A program made the translations under genes and the position numbers. Of a stretch of DNA of 64,000 nucleotides, positions 54,885 through 64,000 are shown piece by piece. This DNA is from Fonsecaea monophora (taxonomy: Eukaryota; Ascomycota; Eurotiomycetes; Chaetothyriales; Herpotrichiellaceae), in NCBI RefSeq assembly GCF_001642475.1, contig NW_019173991.1, forward strand, positions 62,001 to 126,000, in the 5' to 3' direction. How positions within the stretch are numbered: the stretch's first letter is position 1; each line of letters begins with the position of its first letter. Under the pieces are notes generated by a model. The model saw only the letters and a program-made list of their open reading frames with translations, ran no database searches and was not told the DNA's origin.

Positions 54885-57800
54885 CTAGGATAAGTGGAAT
54901 GCTCCTTGGCCCTCTCGAATAGCCACAAACAGCCTCTCCTTTAGTACGGCCTGCGAGGTGTAGTCTGGAAGCTTGAGGTAGTTGACACAAGTCATCACAC
55001 TAGGCAGATAGTCGTCGGATGTGTATGGTGGCTCGCTGGGCTTGCAAACCACAGTAAACATCGGCGTGAGACTCTTGAAGCCTCCGATGGGAAGTTTCGG
55101 GCTGCCAGTGACGAACTGTAGAAAGTCGCGACGTTGAGGCAGTGTCAACTCCGACATGGTCTGCAACAAATTCTTGACGCTCTTGCTGTCCATGTTGTAT
55201 CCGTGATCGGCTTTGACAGAGTCCATTAGTGTTTCGATGCTCCAGTCCTCGTCGGTGCGACCAAATAGCATGACAAGCTCATCCGGCGTGAATGCCCGCA
55301 AAGACGAGTATGAGAAGACTTGAGAGAATCCGGTCTGAAAGGCCTCAATCTGAGCGCGTACACCGCTTCCCAGACTAAGATCGAGGACTCGCTCGACATA
55401 TTGCTGGACATTTTTCATGGTCACGCTGACGTTCGAGCCATCTGGAATGAGCTCAATGCTAGGATAGCCAGGCAGGGTGAAGTCCAGCATGAGATCCTCA
55501 ACTTTGGCTCCCCGGATTGTGAGATCCCCGATCGCCTGCGTCTTCTCGTCTTCTGTCAAAGATGAATCAAGTTCGATTCCTGCTTTGGCTTTGAGGAAAT
55601 GTTGAAGCTGAGATAGAGAATTGGCCAGGTCCTGGTCGACTGTGCGCAACAGGCCAATCGAGGGAGCAACATTGCTGGCCCCGCCCATCTTGAAAAACGT
55701 TGGGCTGAATGCGATGTCGATGATGCGCGAATCAAGCATCGATCGAGCCACGAATTTGCCGAGCGTCTTGAACAACAGCAGTAACTTCTTGCCAGCCTCG
55801 CTTCGGCTCTCCTCCGAGCTCATCGGGATCGGGAAAAGACCATTCTTGCCAAAAGCGAACTGTTCATTCTCACCCGAGTCGTTCTCACGCCACATCTTCA
55901 GCTTCTTCTTACAGAACTCCTTCGACACGGTCGAGTAAAACTCGAGGGTGGGCCCGAGACCAGTTCCGACTTCTTCAAAGTACTCAACTTCCAGGACACT
56001 GGGCGAGGCACCATACATATCCATAACCTTCATGGCTGACTCCAAGATACGATGACGAGAGATGCGCACTTTCTGACGCTGAGGCCGGCCCAGCATAGGT
56101 CTGTCGTCTCGGCGACGATCGCGCCGGTCATCGTTCTCTGATTGGCTGTTCTGCCATCGAATCATAGAACGTGAATAACCAAACGAGGTTGACTGCAAGA
56201 AAAGGTGTCTCGTCTCAAAGGGGAACAGGAACGGAAACGACCGGGCAAGGTCTTCGCTCCAATCTGGCAAGCAGTTACTAGCCACAATCAGGGGTTCCTC
56301 CAGTTGGCGATTCATCTTAGCCGTCAGCTTGGTGTTGATAAAGGATGCAAGGGATTCTGGGTAGAGCTTTGTCTCCAGTTGTCCAATGGAATCTTGGAGC
56401 TCATCAAGATTTGCGTTGAGCTCGTGAAGGATTCGGAGCAGAGCGAGAATAGAAGAAGTGACGGGATGGTCGCTGAACGATGCCGGCAGGCCATTTTGGG
56501 ATCCCCGGGTTTCGCTCTCGTCCCACGTCGACGTATTCGAAGGAGTAGCAGGAGGGCCGCGGACCTTTCTGAATTTGACTGTATGGACACCAGACCAGAC
56601 GCTCCGCGATGCAGGAAGCTGTGGCTGGTCACGGTTATGGTGGACTGCTCGGTAGATGGTTGTGTTATTTGGGATAATCTTCCCATCGATGCTGAACTCA
56701 ATGTGCCAATCTTGAGGAATCGACGCAAGGGCTTGGGCATATGAAGGACGAGCTCCTGGCCCCGCTGGAGATGGCCCTGGCGATTGTCCTGAGGATGGTG
56801 GGCGAGTGCTGCCAGGAACTGGTGTCCCTGGCTGAGGGGTAAGCACTCTGGTACCGTCTTCTTTTCGAGCCGTCACCTTGCCACTGGAGCCAATTTCCAT
56901 GTTCACAGCTCCTGGTTCAGGCGCTTCTGTATCCGAGTCATCCTCTTCCAGGCCATCTACGAAGGCTTCAAGTGCGCCTTCTCCTTCTGCAGCTGGAGCT
57001 TCAGGATCTTCGAGAACCTTTTCATCGGCACATTCTAACTTGTTAGAGGTGTCCTCGGAGCTAGGCTCTGGTGCCGAAGGCTGGTTGGATGAAGACGCCA
57101 GGGAACGCCGGGTCAACCGCCTTCGCTCGGGCTTGTCAGCCGCCTTCTTATCGACAGGGTTCTGGCGCTCTTCAGATCGCTGTTTCGTTCGAGAAGAGAC
57201 TCGGGACTCGGGACGAGAGTCCGTCTTCCCTGCTGGAGCTGGAGAGCTCAGTTCCTGGCCGAAAGGAGATAACAATCCTGACTCAGCCGCACCGGAGAGA
57301 TGAGCGAGACGAGCATTTGCGAGCTGCTGTAGCATGTCTCGGCGTCGTTGGGCAGACGCCGGTCGTTCGGACTGGCTGATTCGAGGTCGAAGGTAGTCAT
57401 CAAGGGCTTTGAAAGTGGCAATAGCGTGAATAGAAACCACCATATCACGATATGTAGGCGGAATATCGCTATCGGCATCCGCTGAAAGTTTTAGACGGAG
57501 CTGACGCGACAACATTGATGTGGAGCTGCTCCGATTGTTCTCGGAAGCATTGTTGTTGACAGTGAGAACTTCGAAATGTTCTGCACGGCTTAGAAGATCT
57601 TGCAACTTTTGGATGAGCACACTGAAAGGCGTCGCTGCAGACGTCGCAGACGTCGTTTTCACATTGCCTTTGTAGATCGTCTGCATGAAAGCTGCAACGA
57701 AGTGTACCCTGGCAGTGCTGGGCGTCGTGGGTACTTCAGACAGTACTTTTACAAGCACACGAATGATCCCGGAGTCCAGCAACTCGGAGCTTGTTATACT

Positions 57801-60620
57801 TTCCAAGGCATCACCATCGAAATAACTTGCCAGGCGAATGAAGAGGTTGTTTTCGGTTTCCACCTGCTTTGATTGAGCGTAGAAATTCTCAATATCGTTT
57901 GCCAGCTCGTGGAGGTCGGCACGGATCTTCGAGGCCTTTTCCTTCAATTCCCTACCCTTTGGCGTGTCGTATTTTTCCAAGAACTTCTTCGCACGCATGA
58001 CCACCATATCAGCAACTCCGGCAATGGCCAGTGGAGACGGCATCTCATCATCATCGTCAGAAGAGTCTGAACTCTGAGAATCATCTAGATCATGAGCGTG
58101 GTGATGTCGGACTCCAATGTCGTCGTCCTCATCTTCCTCGTCGTCATCTCTTATTTCTTCGTTGTCTTCGTCGTCCGGATCGTCGTCTTCATTTTCCTCG
58201 CCGTCGTCTTCGTCGACTTCTCCCTCGTGATCTTCGTCGTCAACGTCATCGCGCCCCTGGCGTTGCTTCTCGTCGTCCATTGTTTGAACTCCGTTGTCGC
58301 CCAGACCGCTGGTGCGACCGTTCGCATTATTGCTTTTCGAAGATTTGACATCGATTTCGAGGGGCCTATCAGCCAATTTCTTGATCTCGCCAATGACACC
58401 TTCGCGGTGAAACTGGTATTGATAAATGTCTTCGAGTCTCTCAAAAAGCAACTCTGACGCCTGGAGGGCAAACATGACCAAGCTTGGATGGTCCTCTTGA
58501 GATAATATCGACGCAAGGAATGATGCATATGGTACTGGGCGTAGAGCCTCCTCGATGACAGAAGTTTCAAGGTTGGAAAGGATCTTGAGCTGGGCGATAA
58601 GTACTTTCTGGCGGACACTCAGGTTCACCGTACTTGAGTAAGCGTCCGTCAACGTCGGCAGGAGGATGGTCGCAAAACGGCGAGTCTCTTGCTTGCAGTC
58701 ATGCAGGAGCTCCAATCTTTTCTCCGTCTTTGATTGCTGCGCTGATTGCTGGTTGCCCTCATCGGACATGTAGTCATCCACATCTTCGTAGACTTCGAGA
58801 TCCGACTCAGTGGAGAGGTTTGGGCTAGGAAGGAGTTCACATATGACGTTCAGGGTCTCGTAGATCTGTTCCCTGGGTCTATGTATCAAGGCTTGCATGA
58901 TAACAACGCTATCAATTTTGGAGGCAGCGTCTTCGGTCTCAGTAGGAGGCGAAACCCCTGTCAGGATCTGGTACAATGTATCGACGACGTTCATCTTCAA
59001 CAGTTCTGCAGAAAGTCGGGGGCTTGCTCGTGCTACTATCGCGAGCACTCGGAGAAACTCGGTATGAATATTCGCGCCGATAAGGTTCGTAGTACCTGGC
59101 AGGAGAAGCCCCAGGATTGCTCGAAGTAAGGGAGGATCAACCAGTTGCTCAAGCTTGTCCGGACTGTGCTTGAAGCTATCGATAACCCGAGTGACGCACA
59201 AGCAGCCTTGCTCAACAACCTTCTGGTCGTGACTGGACAAGACATTGAGAAGGATCGGCATAACATCTCGAATGACCGGGAATGAATCGTGAGGTATGTT
59301 ACGACAGCAATTGGCTGCAGTGGTAACAGCAGTGCGCTGTGTGCCGGTGGCAAAAAAGTCAAGGAATTGAAGACAAGCGGTCAAGCCGCCCTCGCGAACA
59401 ATCGATCCAGGGAAGTCGATCGAGACTTTAGACAACGTGCTCAAGGCCTGCTCGGCGACGTCGATGTACTGAATATCAAGCAACTTTTGACAGAGGACGG
59501 GCACAGCGCCTCCATACACCACGTTGGCAACCGAGCCTCGTAAAGCCTCCATCAAATTGGCAATACAACGACAAGCCAACAGCATCATCTCGGGATTCTC
59601 CTCACCCGTGATGGGATTGGGTTGCATCAAGGCCACGAGTTCTTTGACGTAGGGATCTGGCGAAAATTGGCCCGAGAGATTGTCTTCGTTTGAGACCAGC
59701 AGTAGATTCGACAACTCTTCTAGAGCCACCATCTGCATCGTGGGATTGGACGTCTGGCGTAGGTTGTTCAGGATATCTCTCAATCTTGATGACATGCCAC
59801 TCATCATTCCACTCAAGGCTCGTAACGTACTCGACAATCCTGAAGAAGGGCCGCGTCCAGCACCGAAAAGGGCAGCGGAAAAGGGATCAGGGCCATCGTC
59901 TTCATCCATATCGGTATGATCGTCCCCGTCGTTACTATCGCTGTTGGGGGGATGAGCAAGAGGCGAAGTGTCTTTTTCTTGACTCGAAAGTTTCTCGTCT
60001 TCTTCCTCGTCTTTCATCTGAACATCTTGGTCCTTCTTCGCTAAACGCTTCCTCTGCCTGCGTGGCTGAGAGGACGGGGCAGGAGGAGAGAGGTCTGTGG
60101 TCAAGGTCAGTCCCAACGACGTGTTCCCTTCTGAAGCACAAACTACCTTGAGTCTTGTTATTTCTGCTGGATTGCCGGCGTGAACTCGATTTCGAGGGTA
60201 ACTGTTTCTCGGACTCTTCAGGGTATTTTGAAGAGGTACTGAATATGTCAGATCACTGTAGCTAGGAGTGGATTCTCTTGAATCATTTGCGTACCCATTA
60301 TTAGACATCGCCACCTCGTTCTGCGCTGCTCTTCTCCGAGTCGACCGGGAGACAGGCTGTGCGATTGCTGGCTGAGGCTGGGCCTGCTCGGTCAATTTTT
60401 GTCTCTTTCCACGACGGGTCGATGGGGTGCTCGTCTCTTCAGACCGATCGATAGGACTAGATGCTCGGAGAGCCGGGGCCTTTCGCTTTCTCGACGAGGC
60501 GGTCGGGCGGTTTGGCGTGGAGATGGCCGTCGACGGGTTGGAGGGAGCGACAGGTGAGGTGGTCGAGGTGCCAGACTCTGCAGCGAGCCTCGCAGATGAA
60601 CGAGTGACTCTGCGAGACAT
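54885..60620 (-). CDS. UFD4: HECT-domain E3 ubiquitin ligase, Ufd4/TRIP12 type
   Basis: One uninterrupted minus-strand frame of 1911 aa from the ATG at 60620 (MSRRVTRSSARLAAESG). The N-terminal about 230 residues are disordered with basic and acidic runs (SSRKRKAP, KDEEEDEKLS). Armadillo-like helical repeats cover about 250-680 (VALEELSNLLLVSNEDNLSG, LACRCIANLMEALRG, PVLCQKLLDIQYIDVAEQAL). A long Asp/Glu tract is at about 800-855. The HECT domain fills the C-terminal about 400 residues, with RILESAMKVMDMYG, VEYFEEVGTGLGPTLEFYST and the catalytic Cys at about 1878 (LPSVMTCVNYLKLPDYTS). Family role: ubiquitin-fusion-degradation ligase adding or extending chains, cooperating with Ubr1. A 52-nt sequence with perfect splice signals lies in the N-terminal part (see findings) but must stay unspliced for this frame. 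Confidence 0.96.
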   Translation of the reverse strand: MSRRVTRSSARLAAESGTSTTSPVAPSNPSTAISTPNRPTASSRKRKAPALRASSPIDRSEETSTPSTRRGKRQKLTEQAQPQPAIAQPVSRSTRRRAAQNEVAMSNNGYANDSRESTPSYSDLTYSVPLQNTLKSPRNSYPRNRVHAGNPAEITRLKVVCASEGNTSLGLTLTTDLSPPAPSSQPRRQRKRLAKKDQDVQMKDEEEDEKLSSQEKDTSPLAHPPNSDSNDGDDHTDMDEDDGPDPFSAALFGAGRGPSSGLSSTLRALSGMMSGMSSRLRDILNNLRQTSNPTMQMVALEELSNLLLVSNEDNLSGQFSPDPYVKELVALMQPNPITGEENPEMMLLACRCIANLMEALRGSVANVVYGGAVPVLCQKLLDIQYIDVAEQALSTLSKVSIDFPGSIVREGGLTACLQFLDFFATGTQRTAVTTAANCCRNIPHDSFPVIRDVMPILLNVLSSHDQKVVEQGCLCVTRVIDSFKHSPDKLEQLVDPPLLRAILGLLLPGTTNLIGANIHTEFLRVLAIVARASPRLSAELLKMNVVDTLYQILTGVSPPTETEDAASKIDSVVIMQALIHRPREQIYETLNVICELLPSPNLSTESDLEVYEDVDDYMSDEGNQQSAQQSKTEKRLELLHDCKQETRRFATILLPTLTDAYSSTVNLSVRQKVLIAQLKILSNLETSVIEEALRPVPYASFLASILSQEDHPSLVMFALQASELLFERLEDIYQYQFHREGVIGEIKKLADRPLEIDVKSSKSNNANGRTSGLGDNGVQTMDDEKQRQGRDDVDDEDHEGEVDEDDGEENEDDDPDDEDNEEIRDDDEEDEDDDIGVRHHHAHDLDDSQSSDSSDDDDEMPSPLAIAGVADMVVMRAKKFLEKYDTPKGRELKEKASKIRADLHELANDIENFYAQSKQVETENNLFIRLASYFDGDALESITSSELLDSGIIRVLVKVLSEVPTTPSTARVHFVAAFMQTIYKGNVKTTSATSAATPFSVLIQKLQDLLSRAEHFEVLTVNNNASENNRSSSTSMLSRQLRLKLSADADSDIPPTYRDMVVSIHAIATFKALDDYLRPRISQSERPASAQRRRDMLQQLANARLAHLSGAAESGLLSPFGQELSSPAPAGKTDSRPESRVSSRTKQRSEERQNPVDKKAADKPERRRLTRRSLASSSNQPSAPEPSSEDTSNKLECADEKVLEDPEAPAAEGEGALEAFVDGLEEDDSDTEAPEPGAVNMEIGSSGKVTARKEDGTRVLTPQPGTPVPGSTRPPSSGQSPGPSPAGPGARPSYAQALASIPQDWHIEFSIDGKIIPNNTTIYRAVHHNRDQPQLPASRSVWSGVHTVKFRKVRGPPATPSNTSTWDESETRGSQNGLPASFSDHPVTSSILALLRILHELNANLDELQDSIGQLETKLYPESLASFINTKLTAKMNRQLEEPLIVASNCLPDWSEDLARSFPFLFPFETRHLFLQSTSFGYSRSMIRWQNSQSENDDRRDRRRDDRPMLGRPQRQKVRISRHRILESAMKVMDMYGASPSVLEVEYFEEVGTGLGPTLEFYSTVSKEFCKKKLKMWRENDSGENEQFAFGKNGLFPIPMSSEESRSEAGKKLLLLFKTLGKFVARSMLDSRIIDIAFSPTFFKMGGASNVAPSIGLLRTVDQDLANSLSQLQHFLKAKAGIELDSSLTEDEKTQAIGDLTIRGAKVEDLMLDFTLPGYPSIELIPDGSNVSVTMKNVQQYVERVLDLSLGSGVRAQIEAFQTGFSQVFSYSSLRAFTPDELVMLFGRTDEDWSIETLMDSVKADHGYNMDSKSVKNLLQTMSELTLPQRRDFLQFVTGSPKLPIGGFKSLTPMFTVVCKPSEPPYTSDDYLPSVMTCVNYLKLPDYTSQAVLKERLFVAIREGQGAFHLS

Positions 60621-61211
60621 AAGCAATGGATCTCGTCAAAATATGTCAAGAATGTAATCTGAACAGAGGTCAAGAGAGAAGGACAGTGTAAATGTGCGGG
60701 TCATTTAAAATATGTGAGGTTTTAAAGTGGCCGTGGTTTCTTGTTCAACCAAAGTGAGGAGCGAGGCGGAGAATGAGACAGGGATTCCTTTTGAGCCAAG
60801 CAGCCGAACGCAGGTGAAGGGCAAAGCAGTGAAAATAGAGGCAAGTGAGCAGTACCTGGATCTGCGGGTGTTATTCGAAGAATCTGGATGCAAGGAAGTT
60901 ACAGAGGTGGTGGTAGTGGTGGTGGTTGCAGTGGAGGCTGCAGTTGCAGGTTGTTGATCAGATGGAACAAGGCCTTGAGAACGTCCGTGGATGAGGTGTG
61001 AATTTGAAGGGCGTGCAGGCAGATTTGCCATGTTAACCCGCCATCTGCAGCGACGGGAAGATGCTAACGGTGGCCAGATGGGGAAAAGAACGTACAACGA
61101 GATGAGCGAAACGAAATATGAGTCTGATACTATCTTGTGCTATAGTAGAAATAGAGACTGAGTTGGGTAGAATGACCAACACGACGTCGGTCGGTAATGC
61201 AAACCAACCGC

Positions 61212-61246
61212 AGCCCGTAGCCCATAGCCCTTAGCCCTTAGCCCGT
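61212..61246. repeat. tandem heptamer (AGCCCNT)5
   Basis: Five consecutive 7-bp units: AGCCCGT, AGCCCAT, AGCCCTT, AGCCCTT, AGCCCGT. Not the fungal telomere hexamer (TTAGGG). Confidence 0.9.
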
Positions 61247-62290
61247 TGGCGCAAGAGCGCAACACCATGCCCTATTTAGCCACTGGGCGACGGGTGCGTA
61301 TCAGTTTCGGGGGGAAGGGGGGTTCGCCCCTCCTGCTTATGGGCGTCTCAGAGTATATAAGATATGACGGTCTTCCTCCCATCCAGCATAGCTGACTGAA
61401 GCTCAGTGTCCCCCTTCCCAGCAGCCTTGGGCCTACATCCAACAGGGTAGCAGTTTACAGAAGCTAAGGTAATGCCTTGAAGAACCCATCATAAAGAGGC
61501 GACTCTTGTCATGCATGATCACTTTGGCCAACTGCTCAAGTCCATCTCACAGGAAACTCGCATGACGCCAGATTTCGTCAGGCTCATCCATGCGAGCGAG
61601 GCGAATGGGAATGCTCAACAACCAGCATCTTGTCCTACACTGGTTTTGATAGCCTGATGGGTAATTTGATGTGTCGCAGGCAAATTTCCTACCTTGATTC
61701 ATCGTCATCTCATAACATCATCTTTGCCCTGCACCGCCTGCCATCATTATGGCAAATATTAATCCTAGATATTGTACTTCTTATGGTAATCATGATGGTT
61801 CTATGGAAAACAGTATGGAAATCAGATTGTCAAGTGCGGTCCCTTCACGCCCATCTTTTGTCTCTGCTGTGACTACAGTATTTGTATCAACAATTACGCC
61901 ATCTCCTCGTCAGCTTCTCCATCCTCACTGCCACACTTCATACACCCCACTTCTCACAGCAGAAGTCAACGAACCCTTCTCCAAAGTCCAAAGCCGGCCG
62001 CGCACTAGCAAAAACTCTCCATCTGCTTTTACATTGAGGAATTACTCAACCTAGGCCCGGCGGGCTAGGCTGCCAGGCTAGGCTGGCTGGGAAAAGCTGC
62101 TCCTCAGGCCGCTCGGAGATCGACCCAGACCCTTCTCCCACTTTGAAAACCAGCTCGTTCTCGCTGCTGGCAAAATCTGCAGCTCGTCCCTTGGGATTAT
62201 TATTTTCCTCCTCACTTCCTCCACTCCATATAGCCGAAGCCGGACCTCACTGCCCACGCCGCCCCTCCGACAAAACTCTCTACCCGGGCA

Positions 62291-62302
62291 ATGGTGCCCT
62301 GA
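62291..62302 (+). promoter_or_regulatory. minimal upstream ORF (Met-Val-Pro-stop)
   Basis: ATGGTGCCCTGA ends one nucleotide before the ATG at 62304. If it is in the mRNA leader, scanning ribosomes would meet it first. Confidence 0.5.
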
Positions 62303-62303
62303 G

Positions 62304-63460
62304 ATGCTGAGTCGCCCTCACACTCCCTTCCTTCCGTCCTACTCAATCATAAACAGATCTTTGCGCAGGTATTTGGCTGCATTTCCAAAACCTACGCAAG
62401 GCGCAAGAGCCCCGCTATCCGGCTCATCCACCCTCATAGATACGAGTAGTATCCCTCGCTCTGACAAATCACCTCTACCCTCGGCCATCTTCCTGTCTCC
62501 TACGCACTCCCGTCGAGGCTTTCCAAGGACAAAGAACACCTTCGTTCAGACACGGTCGACCGTTCTGCAAGCCATCACCGGTGACGGCGACGAGATGGAC
62601 GAATACCGCTTCCCCGACTCCCGCCTGAAGAAGAAGATGGACGACCCAGAAAAAACACCTCTTCTGCTGGTTGCCTGCGGTTCCTTCTCACCAATTACCT
62701 TCCTACACCTGCGTATGTTTGTCATGGCTGCCGACTACGTCAAGCACAACACGGACTACGAGATGATCGGCGGATACCTGTCTCCTGTGTCGGACGCCTA
62801 CAAGAAGCAGGGCCTAGCTCCAGCAGAACACAGGTATGCAAGCCGAGCTCCGGCGTAACGTACTCTCCATTGCTGACAGATCCTCCTAGAGTCGCCATGT
62901 GCCAACTTGCAATTGATAAAGCCTCCAGCTGGCTCATGGTTGACCCGTGGGAAGCTGAAAAGAAGGAATACCAGCCAACGGCAAAGGTCTTGGATCATTT
63001 CGACCATGAAATCAACGTCATCCGGAAGGGTATTGACACTGGAAACGGGACCCGGAAACCCGTCAAGATATCGCTCCTCGCTGGGGCCGATCTGATCCAG
63101 ACCATGTCCACCCCAGGCATTTGGAGCGAGAAGGATCTGGATCACATTCTCGGAAGATATGGCACTTTTATCATTGAAAGATCCGGCACCGACATCGACG
63201 AAGCCCTGGCCAGTTTGCAAAACTACCGTGACAATATCCACGTTATCCAGCAACTCATACAGAATGACGTCAGCAGCACAAAGATAAGACTTTTCCTGAG
63301 GAGAGGCATGAGCGTACAATACTTGATCCCAGCACCAGTCGTCGAGTATATTGAGCAAAATCATCTGTATAGAGACGATGCTCGTTCGTCGAGCACTACC
63401 TCGATTCAACACCCGGACAACGACAAAGGAAAGGCCAAGGAAGTCCCGACGACCAGTTGA
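62304..63460 (+). CDS. NMA1: nicotinamide-nucleotide adenylyltransferase (NMNAT)
   Basis: Two exons, 62304-62833 and 62890-63460, intron 56 nt (366 aa). The catalytic part begins near residue 98 (MDEYRFPDSRLKKKMDD), then TPLLLVACGSFSPITFLHLRMF with the nucleotidyltransferase GxFxPxT/HxxH motif, LSPVSDAYKKQGLAPAEHR, and the C-terminal SSTKIRLFLRRGMSVQYLIP (SSTxxR). It makes NAD from NMN and ATP in the NAD salvage and de novo routes. The 97 residues before the core are Arg/Ser/Pro-rich, with almost no acidic residues in the first 44, like a mitochondrial presequence. An in-frame ATG at 62595 gives the usual fungal length of about 269 aa. Both starts may be used; see findings. The tail (KGKAKEVPTTS) is typical of fungal NMNAT. 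Confidence 0.93.
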
Positions 63461-64000
63461 ACAGCTCACCGCCCACTTTTATAAAGTTGTGTGATGTAAC
63501 CATCTGGCCAAGTTGATCCATCCTCGAAGAGGGTCGATGTAAGGCCAAACCTGACAAACAAGGCAGGTTCTCTCCCGTGTGACAGGGAAAGGCACGACGA
63601 GAGGGGACCAAGAGCACCTTTTGCGATGACGATAGTGAGTGTAGCTCACGGGTTGGTGCTGGAATTGTGTTCTGGCATAATGCGAGGTGCTCTACCTGTG
63701 TGATGAAAGAGAGGTCAATGCCTGCCTCAGCATCGCATTCATCAACGACGAGACGAGACGTCAAGAGCGCGTGGAGTTGGCACAGTGAGATGATGGCAGA
63801 TTGAGCGTGTTGGAAAACCGAAAAAAGGCTGGCGCCGGCGTTTATGCAGTGGTTGGATGATTTGCGCCCAGAGTATGGTATCTTTAGAACGGCGATGTGC
63901 ACAGGTGATGGAGAATGTCGATGTGAGGCCACCTGGATCATTTGAGTTCTGACGGTGGTCGTTTTCCTCTTCTGATAGAGGCCACAGTGCCGCGATAGAG
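63461..64000. other. right end of window, no supported gene
   Basis: 3' flank of the NMNAT gene. A 181-codon minus frame (63396-63941) overlaps the NMNAT 3' end in antisense and has no domain. Confidence 0.5.

Larger units (their letters stand above)
60621..62303. promoter_or_regulatory. divergent region UFD4 / NMN adenylyltransferase
   Basis: 1.7 kb containing both promoters. It holds the AGCCCNT heptamers, a TATA-like TATATAA at about 61354, CT-rich leader sequence before 62304 and a tiny uORF. A minus-strand frame at 60705-61030 begins MANLPARPSNSH and has a good donor, but joins out of frame with UFD4. Confidence 0.5.

Noticed and set aside
60705..61030. Possible upstream exon of UFD4 starting MANLPARPSNSH with a GTACTG donor
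   Set aside because: Joining to the candidate acceptors before the UFD4 ATG leaves a wrong phase or an immediate stop, so at most it is leader sequence.
61212..61246. Interstitial telomere repeat
   Set aside because: Units are AGCCCNT heptamers, not TTAGGG/CCCTAA.
63396..63941. 181-codon minus frame at the right end
   Set aside because: Overlaps the NMNAT 3' end in antisense and has no domain.

Overview
The window is nuclear DNA of a filamentous ascomycete (Pezizomycotina). Protein genes lie on both strands about one per 2-3 kb. Many are split by short GT...AG introns, mostly 46-126 nt. The families are those of mould genomes: an Aps1-type Nudix, an Atg26-like glycosyltransferase, fungal ATE1, MEP and Tsr2. 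A eurotiomycete, perhaps a black-yeast relative, is a guess from family flavour only. I found no rRNA, convincing tRNA, CRISPR array, intact transposon or virus.

Layout. 0-18 kb: an acidic protein cut by the left edge (-), INO80 subunit Ies2 (-), Pex14-like peroxin (+), COPII coat Sec31 (-), an RRM protein like the N-terminus of cyclophilin E (+), COX12 (+), a diphosphoinositol-polyphosphate Nudix hydrolase (-), and nine-exon arginyl-tRNA-protein transferase ATE1 (+). 18-28 kb: an unrecognised secreted repeat protein (+), then mitochondrial genes MGE1 (+), MSF1/mtPheRS (-) and DIC1 (+), then calcipressin (-). 28-35 kb: a Baeyer-Villiger-type monooxygenase (+), a small cupin (+), ribosome chaperone Tsr2 (-) and an SDR (+). 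35-43 kb: ammonium transporter (-) and glutamine synthetase (-), separated by 3.6 kb with no gene I can support. 44-64 kb: a sterol-glucosyltransferase-like protein (-), a small hypothetical gene (-), a four-helix membrane protein (+), UFD4/TRIP12-type HECT ubiquitin ligase (-) and NMN adenylyltransferase (+).

How the genes fit together. Most are single-copy housekeeping functions with no operon logic. Three groupings stand out: ammonium uptake next to ammonium assimilation, a run of nuclear-encoded mitochondrial genes, and an oxidoreductase patch (BVMO, cupin, SDR) broken only by TSR2. ATE1 and UFD4 both belong to ubiquitin degron pathways but are not neighbours.

Exon structures were worked out by hand from splice sites, phase and family conservation. 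Every multi-exon model given sums to a multiple of three. The best candidate for something undescribed is the secreted repeat protein at 18967-20115. The most testable regulatory ideas are the NMN adenylyltransferase N-terminal extension with its abutting tiny uORF, and the ATG-only first exon of glutamine synthetase. Start codons were re-read as ATG wherever the longest open frame began at a non-ATG codon.
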